From contig WLNS01000043.1 of the NCBI GenBank assembly GCA_009699665.1, forward strand, positions 1 through 11,037: a DNA stretch of 11,037 nt. The letters run 5' to 3'. The number at the start of each line of letters is the position of its first letter. Within the stretch, counting starts at the first letter, position 1. Source of the stretch: Actinomycetota bacterium. GTDB lineage: Bacteria; Actinomycetota; Actinomycetes; Actinomycetales; Microbacteriaceae. Both the position numbers and the translations under genes were made by a program. The notes beneath the pieces are model-generated. The model was not told the origin of the DNA and searched no databases. It worked only from the letters and a program-made list of their open reading frames with translations. Shown piece by piece: positions 1-6,296 of the stretch.

Positions 1-312
1 ATGACCCGCTGTTATCGCCTGGGCCTCGGCAACCGAAGGACACAGCACGATGTCACCCAGGAGTCCGGCTGGGGTCTGAAACTCGTCGGTCCCGGGGCGC
101 AACTGATCCATCGGAAAACTGAGCACATCAGTGGGGCCCGGCTCGTCGAGCCACTTCAGATGCAACTCTTCCATGGGGCCCACCTCATAGAGCAGGATGT
201 TGACCTCCGCATCGGGATGAACGCGCAGGGCATCAAGGGCAAAGACCGCCATGCGATGAAGCCCCGGCTCATCTACCTGAAACGATGTCTCATTATTGAT
301 TTCGATGCTCAC
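1..312 (-). CDS. ybeY: Endoribonuclease YbeY, rRNA maturation factor (3' part beyond left edge)
   Basis: YbeY is a zinc-dependent single-strand endoribonuclease needed for 16S rRNA 3'-end processing and 70S ribosome quality control. The 104 visible residues carry the family's conserved strands: TDVLSFPM at residues 61-68, LGDIVLCP at 85-92, and the start of the metal-site helix (AEAQA..AGH) at the window edge. The three-histidine zinc motif lies beyond the left edge, so its integrity cannot be judged. The GTG start at 312-310 overlaps the phoH stop in a GTGA arrangement. A GGGAG Shine-Dalgarno stretch sits 8 nt upstream, inside the end of phoH, so translation is probably coupled. It is the last visible gene of the hrcA-dnaJ cluster. 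Assignment is confident; only the C-terminal half is missing. Confidence 0.93.
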   Translation of the reverse strand, partial: MSIEINNETSFQVDEPGLHRMAVFALDALRVHPDAEVNILLYEVGPMEELHLKWLDEPGPTDVLSFPMDQLRPGTDEFQTPAGLLGDIVLCPSVAEAQAITAGH

Positions 313-1295
313 CGCTTGCGCTCCCGCCGTGACCGGGTGCGCTCTTCGAACGCGGTGTAGGCATCAACGATGCGCCCCACGAGCGAATGCCGCACCACAT
401 CTTCGGACCCGAGATAAGCGAACTCAATATCAGGGATGTCGTCGAGAACGTCGGTGACGATGCGCAGACCACTCGTCGCACTCGGAAGGTCAATCTGAGT
501 GATGTCACCGGTGATCACCATGTGTGAATTAAAGCCCAGTCGTGTGAGAAACATCTTCATTTGCTCCGGGCCCGTATTCTGCGCTTCGTCGAGAATAATG
601 AAGGAATCGTTCAGGGTTCGACCCCGCATGTAGGCCAGCGGTGCCACCTCGATGGTGCCAATGCTCATCAGCTTGGGCACGAGCTCCGGATCCATCATGT
701 CGTTGAGCGCGTCAAAAAGCGGGCGCAGGTAAGGGTCGATTTTGTCGGTCAGAGTGCCCGGTAAGAACCCCAGTCGCTCGCCAGCCTCCACGGCGGGCCG
801 GGTCAGGATGATCCGGTTAACTTCTTTGCGCTGCAGAGCGGCCACGGCCATCGCCATGGCCAAGTAGGTCTTTCCCGTTCCGGCCGGGCCGATTCCAAAA
901 ACAATGGTGTTGTCACGCACCGTGTTGACGTACCGCTGCTGTCCGGGCGTCTTTGCCCGAATCATTTTGCCCCGTGCCGTGAGAATCACCTCGCCGTGAT
1001 TCTTCACCGTGGCACCAGCGTGAGCATCATTTTCTGTCACATCTGTCTCGGTCAGATCAATCCCCTGCCGCACCAAATCGACGAGTTCACCAATAAGCGC
1101 CCGCACCTGAAGCGCTTGATTCGCTCCCGCTTCCGTGTCGTCGCCGGTCAGCGTGATTTCGTTTCCGCGCACGCGCAGTGTCACCAGCGGGTATTCTCGC
1201 TCGATCCGCGTCATCAATCGATCTTGCGGGCCGAGGAGGCGCACCATGTCAATACCGGTTATGGTGAGCACCTCAGAAAATGCCGCGCTAGGCAA
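309..1295 (-). CDS. phoH: PhoH-like (YbeZ-type) P-loop ATPase
   Basis: This is a cytoplasmic ATPase of the PhoH/YbeZ family, about 330 residues. It shows the Walker A motif GPAGTGKT, the Walker B motif FIILDEAQN and the following GDITQIDLP motif typical of the family. YbeZ-type proteins are usually encoded beside ybeY and are thought to act with it in RNA metabolism, but the molecular role is not settled. The neighbour here is indeed ybeY, with a 4-nt GTGA overlap. The start is uncertain. A GTG at 1301 has GGAGA directly against it, which is too close. The TTG at 1295 has that GGAGA (1302-1306) at a 6-nt spacing, so I chose it. A GTG at 1271 is also in frame. With the TTG start the gene overlaps the end of the HIT gene by 8 nt. 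Function by family is confident; the start is less so. Confidence 0.93.
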   Translation of the reverse strand: MPSAAFSEVLTITGIDMVRLLGPQDRLMTRIEREYPLVTLRVRGNEITLTGDDTEAGANQALQVRALIGELVDLVRQGIDLTETDVTENDAHAGATVKNHGEVILTARGKMIRAKTPGQQRYVNTVRDNTIVFGIGPAGTGKTYLAMAMAVAALQRKEVNRIILTRPAVEAGERLGFLPGTLTDKIDPYLRPLFDALNDMMDPELVPKLMSIGTIEVAPLAYMRGRTLNDSFIILDEAQNTGPEQMKMFLTRLGFNSHMVITGDITQIDLPSATSGLRIVTDVLDDIPDIEFAYLGSEDVVRHSLVGRIVDAYTAFEERTRSRRERKR

Positions 1296-1632
1296 GCGCA
1301 CTCTCCGTGAGTCCGCCGCAAAGCACGTGAGCGTGAACGTGAAAGACGGTTTGGCCTGCAGACGCTCCCGAATTGAAAACGAGGCGGTACTCGCCGTTGG
1401 CGTGCGTCGCCGCCAATTGATCTGCCACCGAAATCATCTCTGCCAAGAGGGCGGGATCCCCGACGGCAAGCTCGGATACATTCGCGTACTGCTGAGTTTT
1501 TGGAATGACGAGTAGGTGGACGGGAGCCTGCGGAGCAATGTCTTCAAACGCGATGAGTCGCTCGTTTTGCCACACCACCGTCGCCGGGATCTCTCCCGCG
1601 ACGATCCGGCTAAAAATTGTGGGCTCGCTCAT
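1288..1632 (-). CDS. HIT-family (HINT-like) nucleotide hydrolase
   Basis: A 114-residue histidine-triad protein. The signature is at H98-V-H100-A-H102-V-L; in HINT enzymes the middle histidine is the nucleophile that attacks purine nucleoside phosphoramidates or related adenylates. The upstream F29-E30-D31 stretch and the NSG..GQTVFH segment (residues 88-98) fit the same fold. The physiological substrate in bacteria is generally unclear. The ATG at 1632 gives the usual family opening (SEPTIFSRIVAGEIPA). An AGGA lies only 2 nt before the ATG, so the ribosome site is close and may be weak. The gene is 15 nt downstream of rsmE and overlaps the start of phoH. The C-terminus after the triad is short and lacks the W-P-P tail of some HINT proteins. 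Family is certain; the specific substrate cannot be assigned. Confidence 0.95.
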   Translation of the reverse strand: MSEPTIFSRIVAGEIPATVVWQNERLIAFEDIAPQAPVHLLVIPKTQQYANVSELAVGDPALLAEMISVADQLAATHANGEYRLVFNSGASAGQTVFHVHAHVLCGGLTESALA

Positions 1633-1647
1633 AGTCCTATCGTAGGT

Positions 1648-2415
1648 CTAGCTCCATCGACCCGACAGCGCCGAAGCAAGTGCCGCGGCGACGGGGCCCG
1701 CCGTTGAGGTGCGCAAGACGTGTCGGCCGAGGCGCAGAACGTGACATTCGGCGGCATCAAACTGAGCGCGTTCGGCATCACTAAACCCGCCCTCAGGGCC
1801 GACAATAAAGACTGATTCGTTGACGACCTGTGATTCGCCGGGGGCCTCATCGGCCATCACGACATGTGCCCAATCAACCGAGTCGAAGGCTTGCCCACTT
1901 TGATCGAGAACGAAGAAGTTGCTGGGTTCGCGCGCAAGAATCTCGACAGCCGAACACGGCGACAAAACCGGGGGAACCCATGCCCGCAGCGACTGCTTAC
2001 TCGCTTCTCGAGCAATCGTCTGCCATCGTGTCTGCCCCTTCTGCACTTTGTCCCCCACCCAGCGACTGATGCTGCGGTCAGCAACAAAGGGAATAATCGC
2101 GTCTACGCCAACTTCTACGGCCGCCTCGACAGCGCGCTCATCCCGATCAGACTTGGCTAGGGCCTGGGCGAGAACGAACCGGTGGCGCGGTTGGCTGGTC
2201 ACCTGCACCTCTGTCACCAAGAAGCTGACGGCGGATTTGTCGACGGCCACGACCTCTACGGTGCAGGTAAGCCCACGGCCGTTTCCGAGAATCACAGCCT
2301 CTCCCACGCGAAGCCGAGAAACGGTGGCGGCGTGACGCCCCTCGGGACCCGAGAGCGTCACGTGATCGCCGGACGCTGCCGTCTCAAGTGTCTCGTCTAT
2401 GAAAAAATGGGCCAT
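1648..2415 (-). CDS. rsmE: 16S rRNA (uracil-1498-N3)-methyltransferase RsmE
   Basis: RsmE is a SPOUT-class, SAM-dependent enzyme that methylates N3 of U1498 in 16S rRNA near the decoding centre. The 255-residue protein has the N-terminal PUA-like part (GPEGRHAATVSRLRVGEA near 23-40), the helix ERAVEAAVEVGVDAIIPF (93-110), EASKQSLR (137-144), and the SAM-binding knot motifs GPEGGF (206-211) and LGRHVLRTSTA (229-239). An ATG three codons further upstream (2424) touches a GAGGG sequence. The ATG at 2415 lies 9 nt after the same GAGGG, which is better spacing and gives the usual MAHFF start, so I prefer it. The gene follows dnaJ by 20 nt (11 nt if the 2424 start is used) and precedes the HIT gene by 15 nt. 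It is of normal length with all core motifs intact. Confidence 0.95.
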   Translation of the reverse strand: MAHFFIDETLETAASGDHVTLSGPEGRHAATVSRLRVGEAVILGNGRGLTCTVEVVAVDKSAVSFLVTEVQVTSQPRHRFVLAQALAKSDRDERAVEAAVEVGVDAIIPFVADRSISRWVGDKVQKGQTRWQTIAREASKQSLRAWVPPVLSPCSAVEILAREPSNFFVLDQSGQAFDSVDWAHVVMADEAPGESQVVNESVFIVGPEGGFSDAERAQFDAAECHVLRLGRHVLRTSTAGPVAAALASALSGRWS

Positions 2416-2435
2416 GGTGGTCATCCCTCAGCGGG

Positions 2436-3533
2436 CTAGAGAAACCGATCTCGCAGTTTGGCAAAGAGCCCCTGTTGGAACGATCCGAGAACCGGCGGCT
2501 GAGCCTTGCGCGATGACGCAAACGACGCAATAAGTTCCTTCTCTTTGGCAGAGAGTTTGGTCGGCGTGAGCACGTGCAGGCCAATGCGAAGATCGCCGCG
2601 CCCGTTTCCGCGCAATCGACCGATGCCACGATCCCTGATCACAATGACGTCAGCACTTTGCGCGCCCGGCTTAATCTCTACGTCGACCGGTCCGTCGAGT
2701 GCCTCGAACGTAAAGGTTGTGCCCAGAATGGCATCGGCCATCGACACGTCAACCGTGCACAAAAGGTCGTCTTTGAGGCGATTAAAGACGTCGTTGCTTC
2801 GCACCAAGATTTCGATAAACAGGTCGCCGCTTGCCCCACCGGCCGGCCCGACCTCGCCACTGCCCGGCAGGTGGAGTCGCACGCCGCTATCTACGCCCGC
2901 GGGCACGTCAATGGTTACCGTCTTGCGCGCACGAACGCGACCATGACCCTGGCAGGTCGTGCACGGAGTTGCGATGACAGTACCGAATCCTCGACACGAT
3001 CCACACGGAGCCTGCGTCATTACGTTGCCGAGAAGAGATCGAACGGTTCGATTGATCACTCCGGCGCCACCACAGATATCGCAGGTCACCGGCGACGTGC
3101 CCGGCTGGCAACAGGAACCGGAACACGTTTCACACACCGCTGCCGTATCGAACTCAACTTCTTTTTCGATACCAAAAATAACGTCGGCAAGCTCAACATC
3201 CAGACGGAGCAGGGCGTCTTGTCCGCGTTCGCTCCGCGATCGAGGACCCCGCGACGACTGTCCACCGCCAAAGAAAGTCGAGAAAATGTCGCCAAAATCG
3301 GCGAATCCCCCGCCACCAAAGGGATTACTGTCACCACCCCGGTCATAGTTTTCACGCGACACGGGATCGCTCAAGACCTCATAGGCGTGCGTCACCATTT
3401 TGAAACGGTCCTGGGCTTCGGGATCGGGGTTGACATCCGGGTGAAGCTCACGGGCGAGGCGTCGATATGCCTTCTTGATTTCTTCGCTGGAGGCATCGCG
3501 AGAAACGCCCAGGACGTCGTAGTGATCAGCCAA
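2436..3533 (-). CDS. dnaJ: Chaperone DnaJ (actinobacterial DnaJ2 type)
   Basis: A 365-residue type I Hsp40 co-chaperone that stimulates DnaK ATPase and delivers unfolded clients. Domains in order: J domain 1-65 with HPD at 31-33; Gly/Phe region about 67-92; four zinc-binding repeats (C134-C137, C151-C154, C177-C180, C191-C194); and the C-terminal substrate-binding domain from about 205. The first zinc repeat reads CETCSGSC, with cysteine where the CxxCxGxG consensus has its last glycine, and another cysteine follows. All eight zinc ligands are present. Position directly after hrcA marks it as the DnaJ2 paralogue, as opposed to the one beside dnaK-grpE. The start is TTG: a TGA lies three codons upstream in frame, and the TTG gives the family opening (ADHYDVLG). 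I see no good Shine-Dalgarno sequence. The start lies 44 nt after hrcA. Confidence 0.96.
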   Translation of the reverse strand: MADHYDVLGVSRDASSEEIKKAYRRLARELHPDVNPDPEAQDRFKMVTHAYEVLSDPVSRENYDRGGDSNPFGGGGFADFGDIFSTFFGGGQSSRGPRSRSERGQDALLRLDVELADVIFGIEKEVEFDTAAVCETCSGSCCQPGTSPVTCDICGGAGVINRTVRSLLGNVMTQAPCGSCRGFGTVIATPCTTCQGHGRVRARKTVTIDVPAGVDSGVRLHLPGSGEVGPAGGASGDLFIEILVRSNDVFNRLKDDLLCTVDVSMADAILGTTFTFEALDGPVDVEIKPGAQSADVIVIRDRGIGRLRGNGRGDLRIGLHVLTPTKLSAKEKELIASFASSRKAQPPVLGSFQQGLFAKLRDRFL

Positions 3534-3577
3534 CGAAATTCATTTCTGTGTTGATGCGGATGGGGGAACTGCCGGAT

Positions 3578-4591
3578 CTAAGAATCGAGGATGCGCGAGA
3601 GGTAGTGCGCGACAGCGCGCACCGCCGCCATATTGCCGGAGTAATCCATGCGGGTGGGACCGATGACACCCAGGCGAGAGACCTCGCCGGAACTGCTGTA
3701 GCCACCGGCAACGAGACTGGCCTCGCGAAAATCGCGAACATCATGCTCGCGACCAATGCTGACCGACACTTCTGACTCGTCACTGGCCATCTCGGCGAGA
3801 AGTTTGAGAACGGTCACCTGCTCTTCAATGGCGTCGAGGAGCGGATAGATGCTGCCCTGAAAGTCATTTTCTGTGCGAACGAGGTTTCCGGCACCCGCCA
3901 TCACGAGTCGCTGCTGCCGGTTGGCCGCGACCTGTTCTGCCAGAGTTGCCACTAAACGCATAGATGTCACGCTGAGCTCCGGCGCGACTGCCGGAGCCTG
4001 AGCGAGTGCCTCGGTAACCTCACCAAGCTTCTGCCCGGCAACGGCGGCGTTGATATGCGTTCGAAGTGTCGCAATTTCTAGCTCACTCAATTCTCGATCC
4101 GTCTCGATTGTGCGTTGCTCAACGCGCCCGTTGTCGGTGATCAAGACGCTCATCACGCGTTTGTTACCGAGACCCACCAGTTCGATGTGTTTCACGCGCG
4201 CGCCACCGAGCGACGGGTATTCAACGACGGCGACCTGGTTTGTCAACTGGGCGAGAAGCCGGACGGTGTGAGCTAAGAGCGCGTCGATGTCGTCTGATTC
4301 CTCGAGCACCCGCTCGATCGCCGAACGCTGAGCCACACTCAGCGATCGAATATCGTCGAGATTGTCGACAAATACTCGGTAGCCCTTGTCGGTGGGAATT
4401 CGACCACTCGATGTGTGCGGTGCCGTAATCAGGTGCTCGTCTTCGAGCAACGACATGTCGTTTCGGATGGTGGCCGCCGAAACGCCAAAGGAGTGGCGAT
4501 CAGCAATTGACTTTGACCCCACGGGTTCGCGCAGTGAAACGTAGTCCTGAACGATGACGCGAAGAACGTCGAGGCCCCGCTGTGAAACCAT
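3578..4591 (-). CDS. hrcA: Heat-inducible transcription repressor HrcA
   Basis: HrcA is a dimeric winged-helix repressor that binds CIRCE operators and, in well-studied bacteria, needs GroEL to stay active, so that heat stress relieves repression. The 337-residue protein has the N-terminal DNA-binding part (MVSQRGLDVLRVIVQDYV, then GVSAATIRNDMSLLE) and the highly conserved HTSSGRIPTDKGYR. The C-terminus contains GPTRMDYSGNMAAVRAV, which is also typical. The open frame runs up to 4741, but that would translate through the CIRCE operator. The ATG at 4591 has an excellent GGGAGGT Shine-Dalgarno sequence (4596-4602) at a 4-nt spacing and matches the family start. It heads the cluster that continues with dnaJ and is very probably autoregulated through the CIRCE site 21 bp upstream. 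Confidence 0.97.
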   Translation of the reverse strand: MVSQRGLDVLRVIVQDYVSLREPVGSKSIADRHSFGVSAATIRNDMSLLEDEHLITAPHTSSGRIPTDKGYRVFVDNLDDIRSLSVAQRSAIERVLEESDDIDALLAHTVRLLAQLTNQVAVVEYPSLGGARVKHIELVGLGNKRVMSVLITDNGRVEQRTIETDRELSELEIATLRTHINAAVAGQKLGEVTEALAQAPAVAPELSVTSMRLVATLAEQVAANRQQRLVMAGAGNLVRTENDFQGSIYPLLDAIEEQVTVLKLLAEMASDESEVSVSIGREHDVRDFREASLVAGGYSSSGEVSRLGVIGPTRMDYSGNMAAVRAVAHYLSRILDS

Positions 4592-4611
4592 CGTGACCTC
4601 CCTGCGCGTCG

Positions 4612-4638
4612 CTAGCACTCTAACCCTGTGAGTGCCAA
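4612..4638 (-). promoter_or_regulatory. CIRCE operator (HrcA binding site)
   Basis: An inverted repeat of 9-nt arms, CTAGCACTC (4612-4620) and GAGTGCCAA (4630-4638), separated by 9 nt. The classical CIRCE consensus is TTAGCACTC-N9-GAGTGCTAA, so each arm has a single mismatch and the spacing is exact. It lies 21 bp before the hrcA ATG, between the start codon and the candidate -10. This is the expected position for blocking initiation or early elongation of the hrcA operon. Confidence 0.95.
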
Positions 4639-4643
4639 TAATA
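4638..4643 (-). promoter_or_regulatory. Candidate -10 element of the hrcA operon promoter
   Basis: Reading the minus strand, TATTAT (4643-4638) lies immediately before the CIRCE site and shares one base with it. Transcription would then start inside the CIRCE site, a common arrangement for autoregulated hrcA genes. The hexamer 17 bp upstream (AGCAAG) is a poor -35, so the assignment rests mainly on position and on the -10 match. Confidence 0.4.
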
Positions 4644-4661
4644 CCTGCTGAAACATAGTGC

Positions 4662-4690
4662 TTGCTGATACCACAAAACAGGACTAGCCT
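4662..4690 (+). promoter_or_regulatory. Candidate sigma-70-type promoter of the DUF4870 gene
   Basis: TTGCTG (4662-4667) and TAGCCT (4685-4690) are separated by exactly 17 bp, which fits an actinobacterial housekeeping promoter (TTGnnn / TAnnnT). A T7 run (4690-4696) follows, and initiation would fall near 4697, giving a leader of about 30 nt. The -35 is 24 bp from the CIRCE site, so HrcA could in principle affect this direction as well. Confidence 0.5.
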
Positions 4691-4726
4691 TTTTTTCTCA
4701 ACGACCACCAACTCGAAAGGAATGGC

Positions 4727-5071
4727 ATGTCGACCTCGCAACCCCAGCTTCCCGAAAGCGAAGAACGCAACATGACGGCCCTGGGCAATATCTTGGGCAT
4801 CGTTATCGGTTTCGTATCACCGCTCATTTTCTGGCTCATGTACAAGGACCGAAGTGCTTTTGCCGACCGCAACCTGAAGAGTGCGCTGAACTTTCACCTG
4901 ACGATGATCATCGCCTACATCGTTGGTTTTATTCTCACCTTCGTCTTCATCGGAATCCTCATTATTATTGCCATCGGAGTGCTCACGCTGATCTTCTCCA
5001 TCTTGGCCTTCGTCAAGACAAAAGACGGCATCGACTACAAGTACCCGATCGCCATTCCGTTCATCAGGTAG
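4727..5071 (+). CDS. Small integral membrane protein, DUF4870 / Tic20-like family
   Basis: A 114-residue protein with a short hydrophilic N-terminus (about 1-17), a hydrophobic segment at about 19-39 (LGNILGIVIGFVSPLIFWLMY), a polar loop with FADRNLKSALNFHL (about 45-58), and a long hydrophobic stretch at about 58-95 that can form two more membrane passes. The C-terminus is short and polar (DGIDYKYPIAIPFIR). The loop, the ALNF motif and the YP.AIPFI ending are typical of DUF4870 proteins, whose function is unknown. No signal peptidase site is evident. The ATG at 4727 has AAGGA with a 5-nt spacer. The gene is divergent from hrcA and converges on hemW with a 7-bp gap that leaves no room for a terminator. 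Family is fairly confident; no function can be given. Confidence 0.88.
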   Translation: MSTSQPQLPESEERNMTALGNILGIVIGFVSPLIFWLMYKDRSAFADRNLKSALNFHLTMIIAYIVGFILTFVFIGILIIIAIGVLTLIFSILAFVKTKDGIDYKYPIAIPFIR

Positions 5072-5078
5072 CGCGAGA

Positions 5079-6296
5079 TTAGTCGTCGGTTTCGACAAGG
5101 CGACGAACAACCTCATCCGCACGAAGCCGTCCGGCGAGCGTCAGCACCAACTGACCTCCCTGGGCGGCTTCGTCAATGAGTAAGCCGTCCCTTACCAACG
5201 CCAGCACTTCAGCCTGATTCGTTTGTGCACGCTCGAGGCCGTCGCTCAGTCGAAGACCCAGCATGAGACGCTCTAGTTCGCGAGCCGGTGCATCCGGAAT
5301 CTCATATCCCACCGCCGGAGTCTTTTCAGCCTCAAGTCGTTGCTGATACTCGGCCGGATGCTTCACATTCCACCAGCGTGCACCGGCAATGTGCGAGTGC
5401 GCACCCGGACCAAACCCCCACCAATCATGGTTCCGCCAATACGCGAGGTTATGCTTCGACCGCGTCTCGGGGGTTCGCGCCCAGTTGCTGATCTCGTACC
5501 AGGCAAGACCGCCCCCCCCGAGCACCTCGTCCGCCAGCTCATACATATCCGCGTGAAGATCATCGTCGACGGGTGCAACATCACCACGGCGTATGCGGCG
5601 CTCGAGCGCAGTGCCCGCCTCGACGATCAACGCGTAGGCCGAGACATGATCCAGTTGGAAGCCGACCACTGCGTCGAGAGTTCGACGCCAATCGTCAAGG
5701 GTCTCTCCTGGCGTGCCAAAAATGACGTCGACACTCACGGCCAGACCAGATGCTTTGGCGGCTGCCACAACGCCGGATATGCGTTCCGCATCGTGCGTAC
5801 GGTCCAACGTGGCCAAAACATGCGGCACTACCGATTGAACGCCGAGGCTCACGCGGGTGAAGCCCCCGGCCACGAGAGTATCAAAATAGGCCGAGTCGAC
5901 AGTGTCCGGATTTGCTTCCGTCGTAACCTCCACGTCTGCCTCACATTCGAACGTCGCACTGAGCTCATCGAGCATCGCCACGAGAGACTCGGCGGGCAAC
6001 AGGGTCGGCGTTCCTCCGCCAAAAAAGACGGTGCTCACGGCACGATTGTCGCCGACGCGTGTGAGTGATTTTCGCGCGAGGGAGATTTCACGCCCGACCG
6101 TTTCGCCGTATGTTTCGCGACGCGAACCCCGCAACTCATCACTCGTGTAGGTGTTGAAGTCGCAATAGCCGCACCGCACCCGACAGTAGGGCACGTGCAC
6201 GTACGCTGAAAAGGGTGTCTGGGAATTCGGCACGATTCCCTCGGGAAGCCGGCCGTCGGCCGACGGCATCAATCCCTCAGGAAGCGGCCCCGCCAT
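5079..6296 (-). CDS. hemW: Radical SAM heme chaperone HemW (HemN-like)
   Basis: A radical SAM protein of 405 residues. HemW proteins bind heme and are thought to deliver it to target proteins; older annotation calls them oxygen-independent coproporphyrinogen III oxidase. The 4Fe-4S/SAM motif is C38-R-V-R-C42-G-Y-C45 followed by D-F. It lacks the extra cysteine two residues later that marks true HemN, which supports HemW. GGGTP is at 93-97, and the HNLAYW motif typical of HemW at 282-287. A C-terminal winged-helix-like region follows. The ATG at 6296 forms TGATG with the DUF1990 stop and has AAGG 6 nt upstream. A GTG at 6299 is the alternative. The first 25 residues contain two copies of an LPEG-hydrophobic-P element. 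The gene also contains a G8 run (5512-5519) that encodes glycines. It is third in the lepA operon. Confidence 0.94.
   Translation of the reverse strand: MAGPLPEGLMPSADGRLPEGIVPNSQTPFSAYVHVPYCRVRCGYCDFNTYTSDELRGSRRETYGETVGREISLARKSLTRVGDNRAVSTVFFGGGTPTLLPAESLVAMLDELSATFECEADVEVTTEANPDTVDSAYFDTLVAGGFTRVSLGVQSVVPHVLATLDRTHDAERISGVVAAAKASGLAVSVDVIFGTPGETLDDWRRTLDAVVGFQLDHVSAYALIVEAGTALERRIRRGDVAPVDDDLHADMYELADEVLGGGGLAWYEISNWARTPETRSKHNLAYWRNHDWWGFGPGAHSHIAGARWWNVKHPAEYQQRLEAEKTPAVGYEIPDAPARELERLMLGLRLSDGLERAQTNQAEVLALVRDGLLIDEAAQGGQLVLTLAGRLRADEVVRRLVETDD

Noticed and set aside
1..360. Plus-strand frame starting with ATG at position 1
   Set aside because: The opposite strand encodes YbeY with its conserved motifs, so this is a shadow.
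2574..3554. 326-codon open frame on the plus strand opposite dnaJ
   Set aside because: It is antisense to a clearly recognisable DnaJ, has no recognisable domain, and is explained by codon bias of the real gene.
4592..4741. 50-residue N-terminal extension of HrcA
   Set aside because: It would read through the CIRCE operator and the promoter region. The ATG at 4591 has a strong ribosome site and matches the family start.
5340..6068. 242-codon open frame on the plus strand opposite hemW
   Set aside because: Antisense shadow of HemW, without a ribosome site or motif that would support it.
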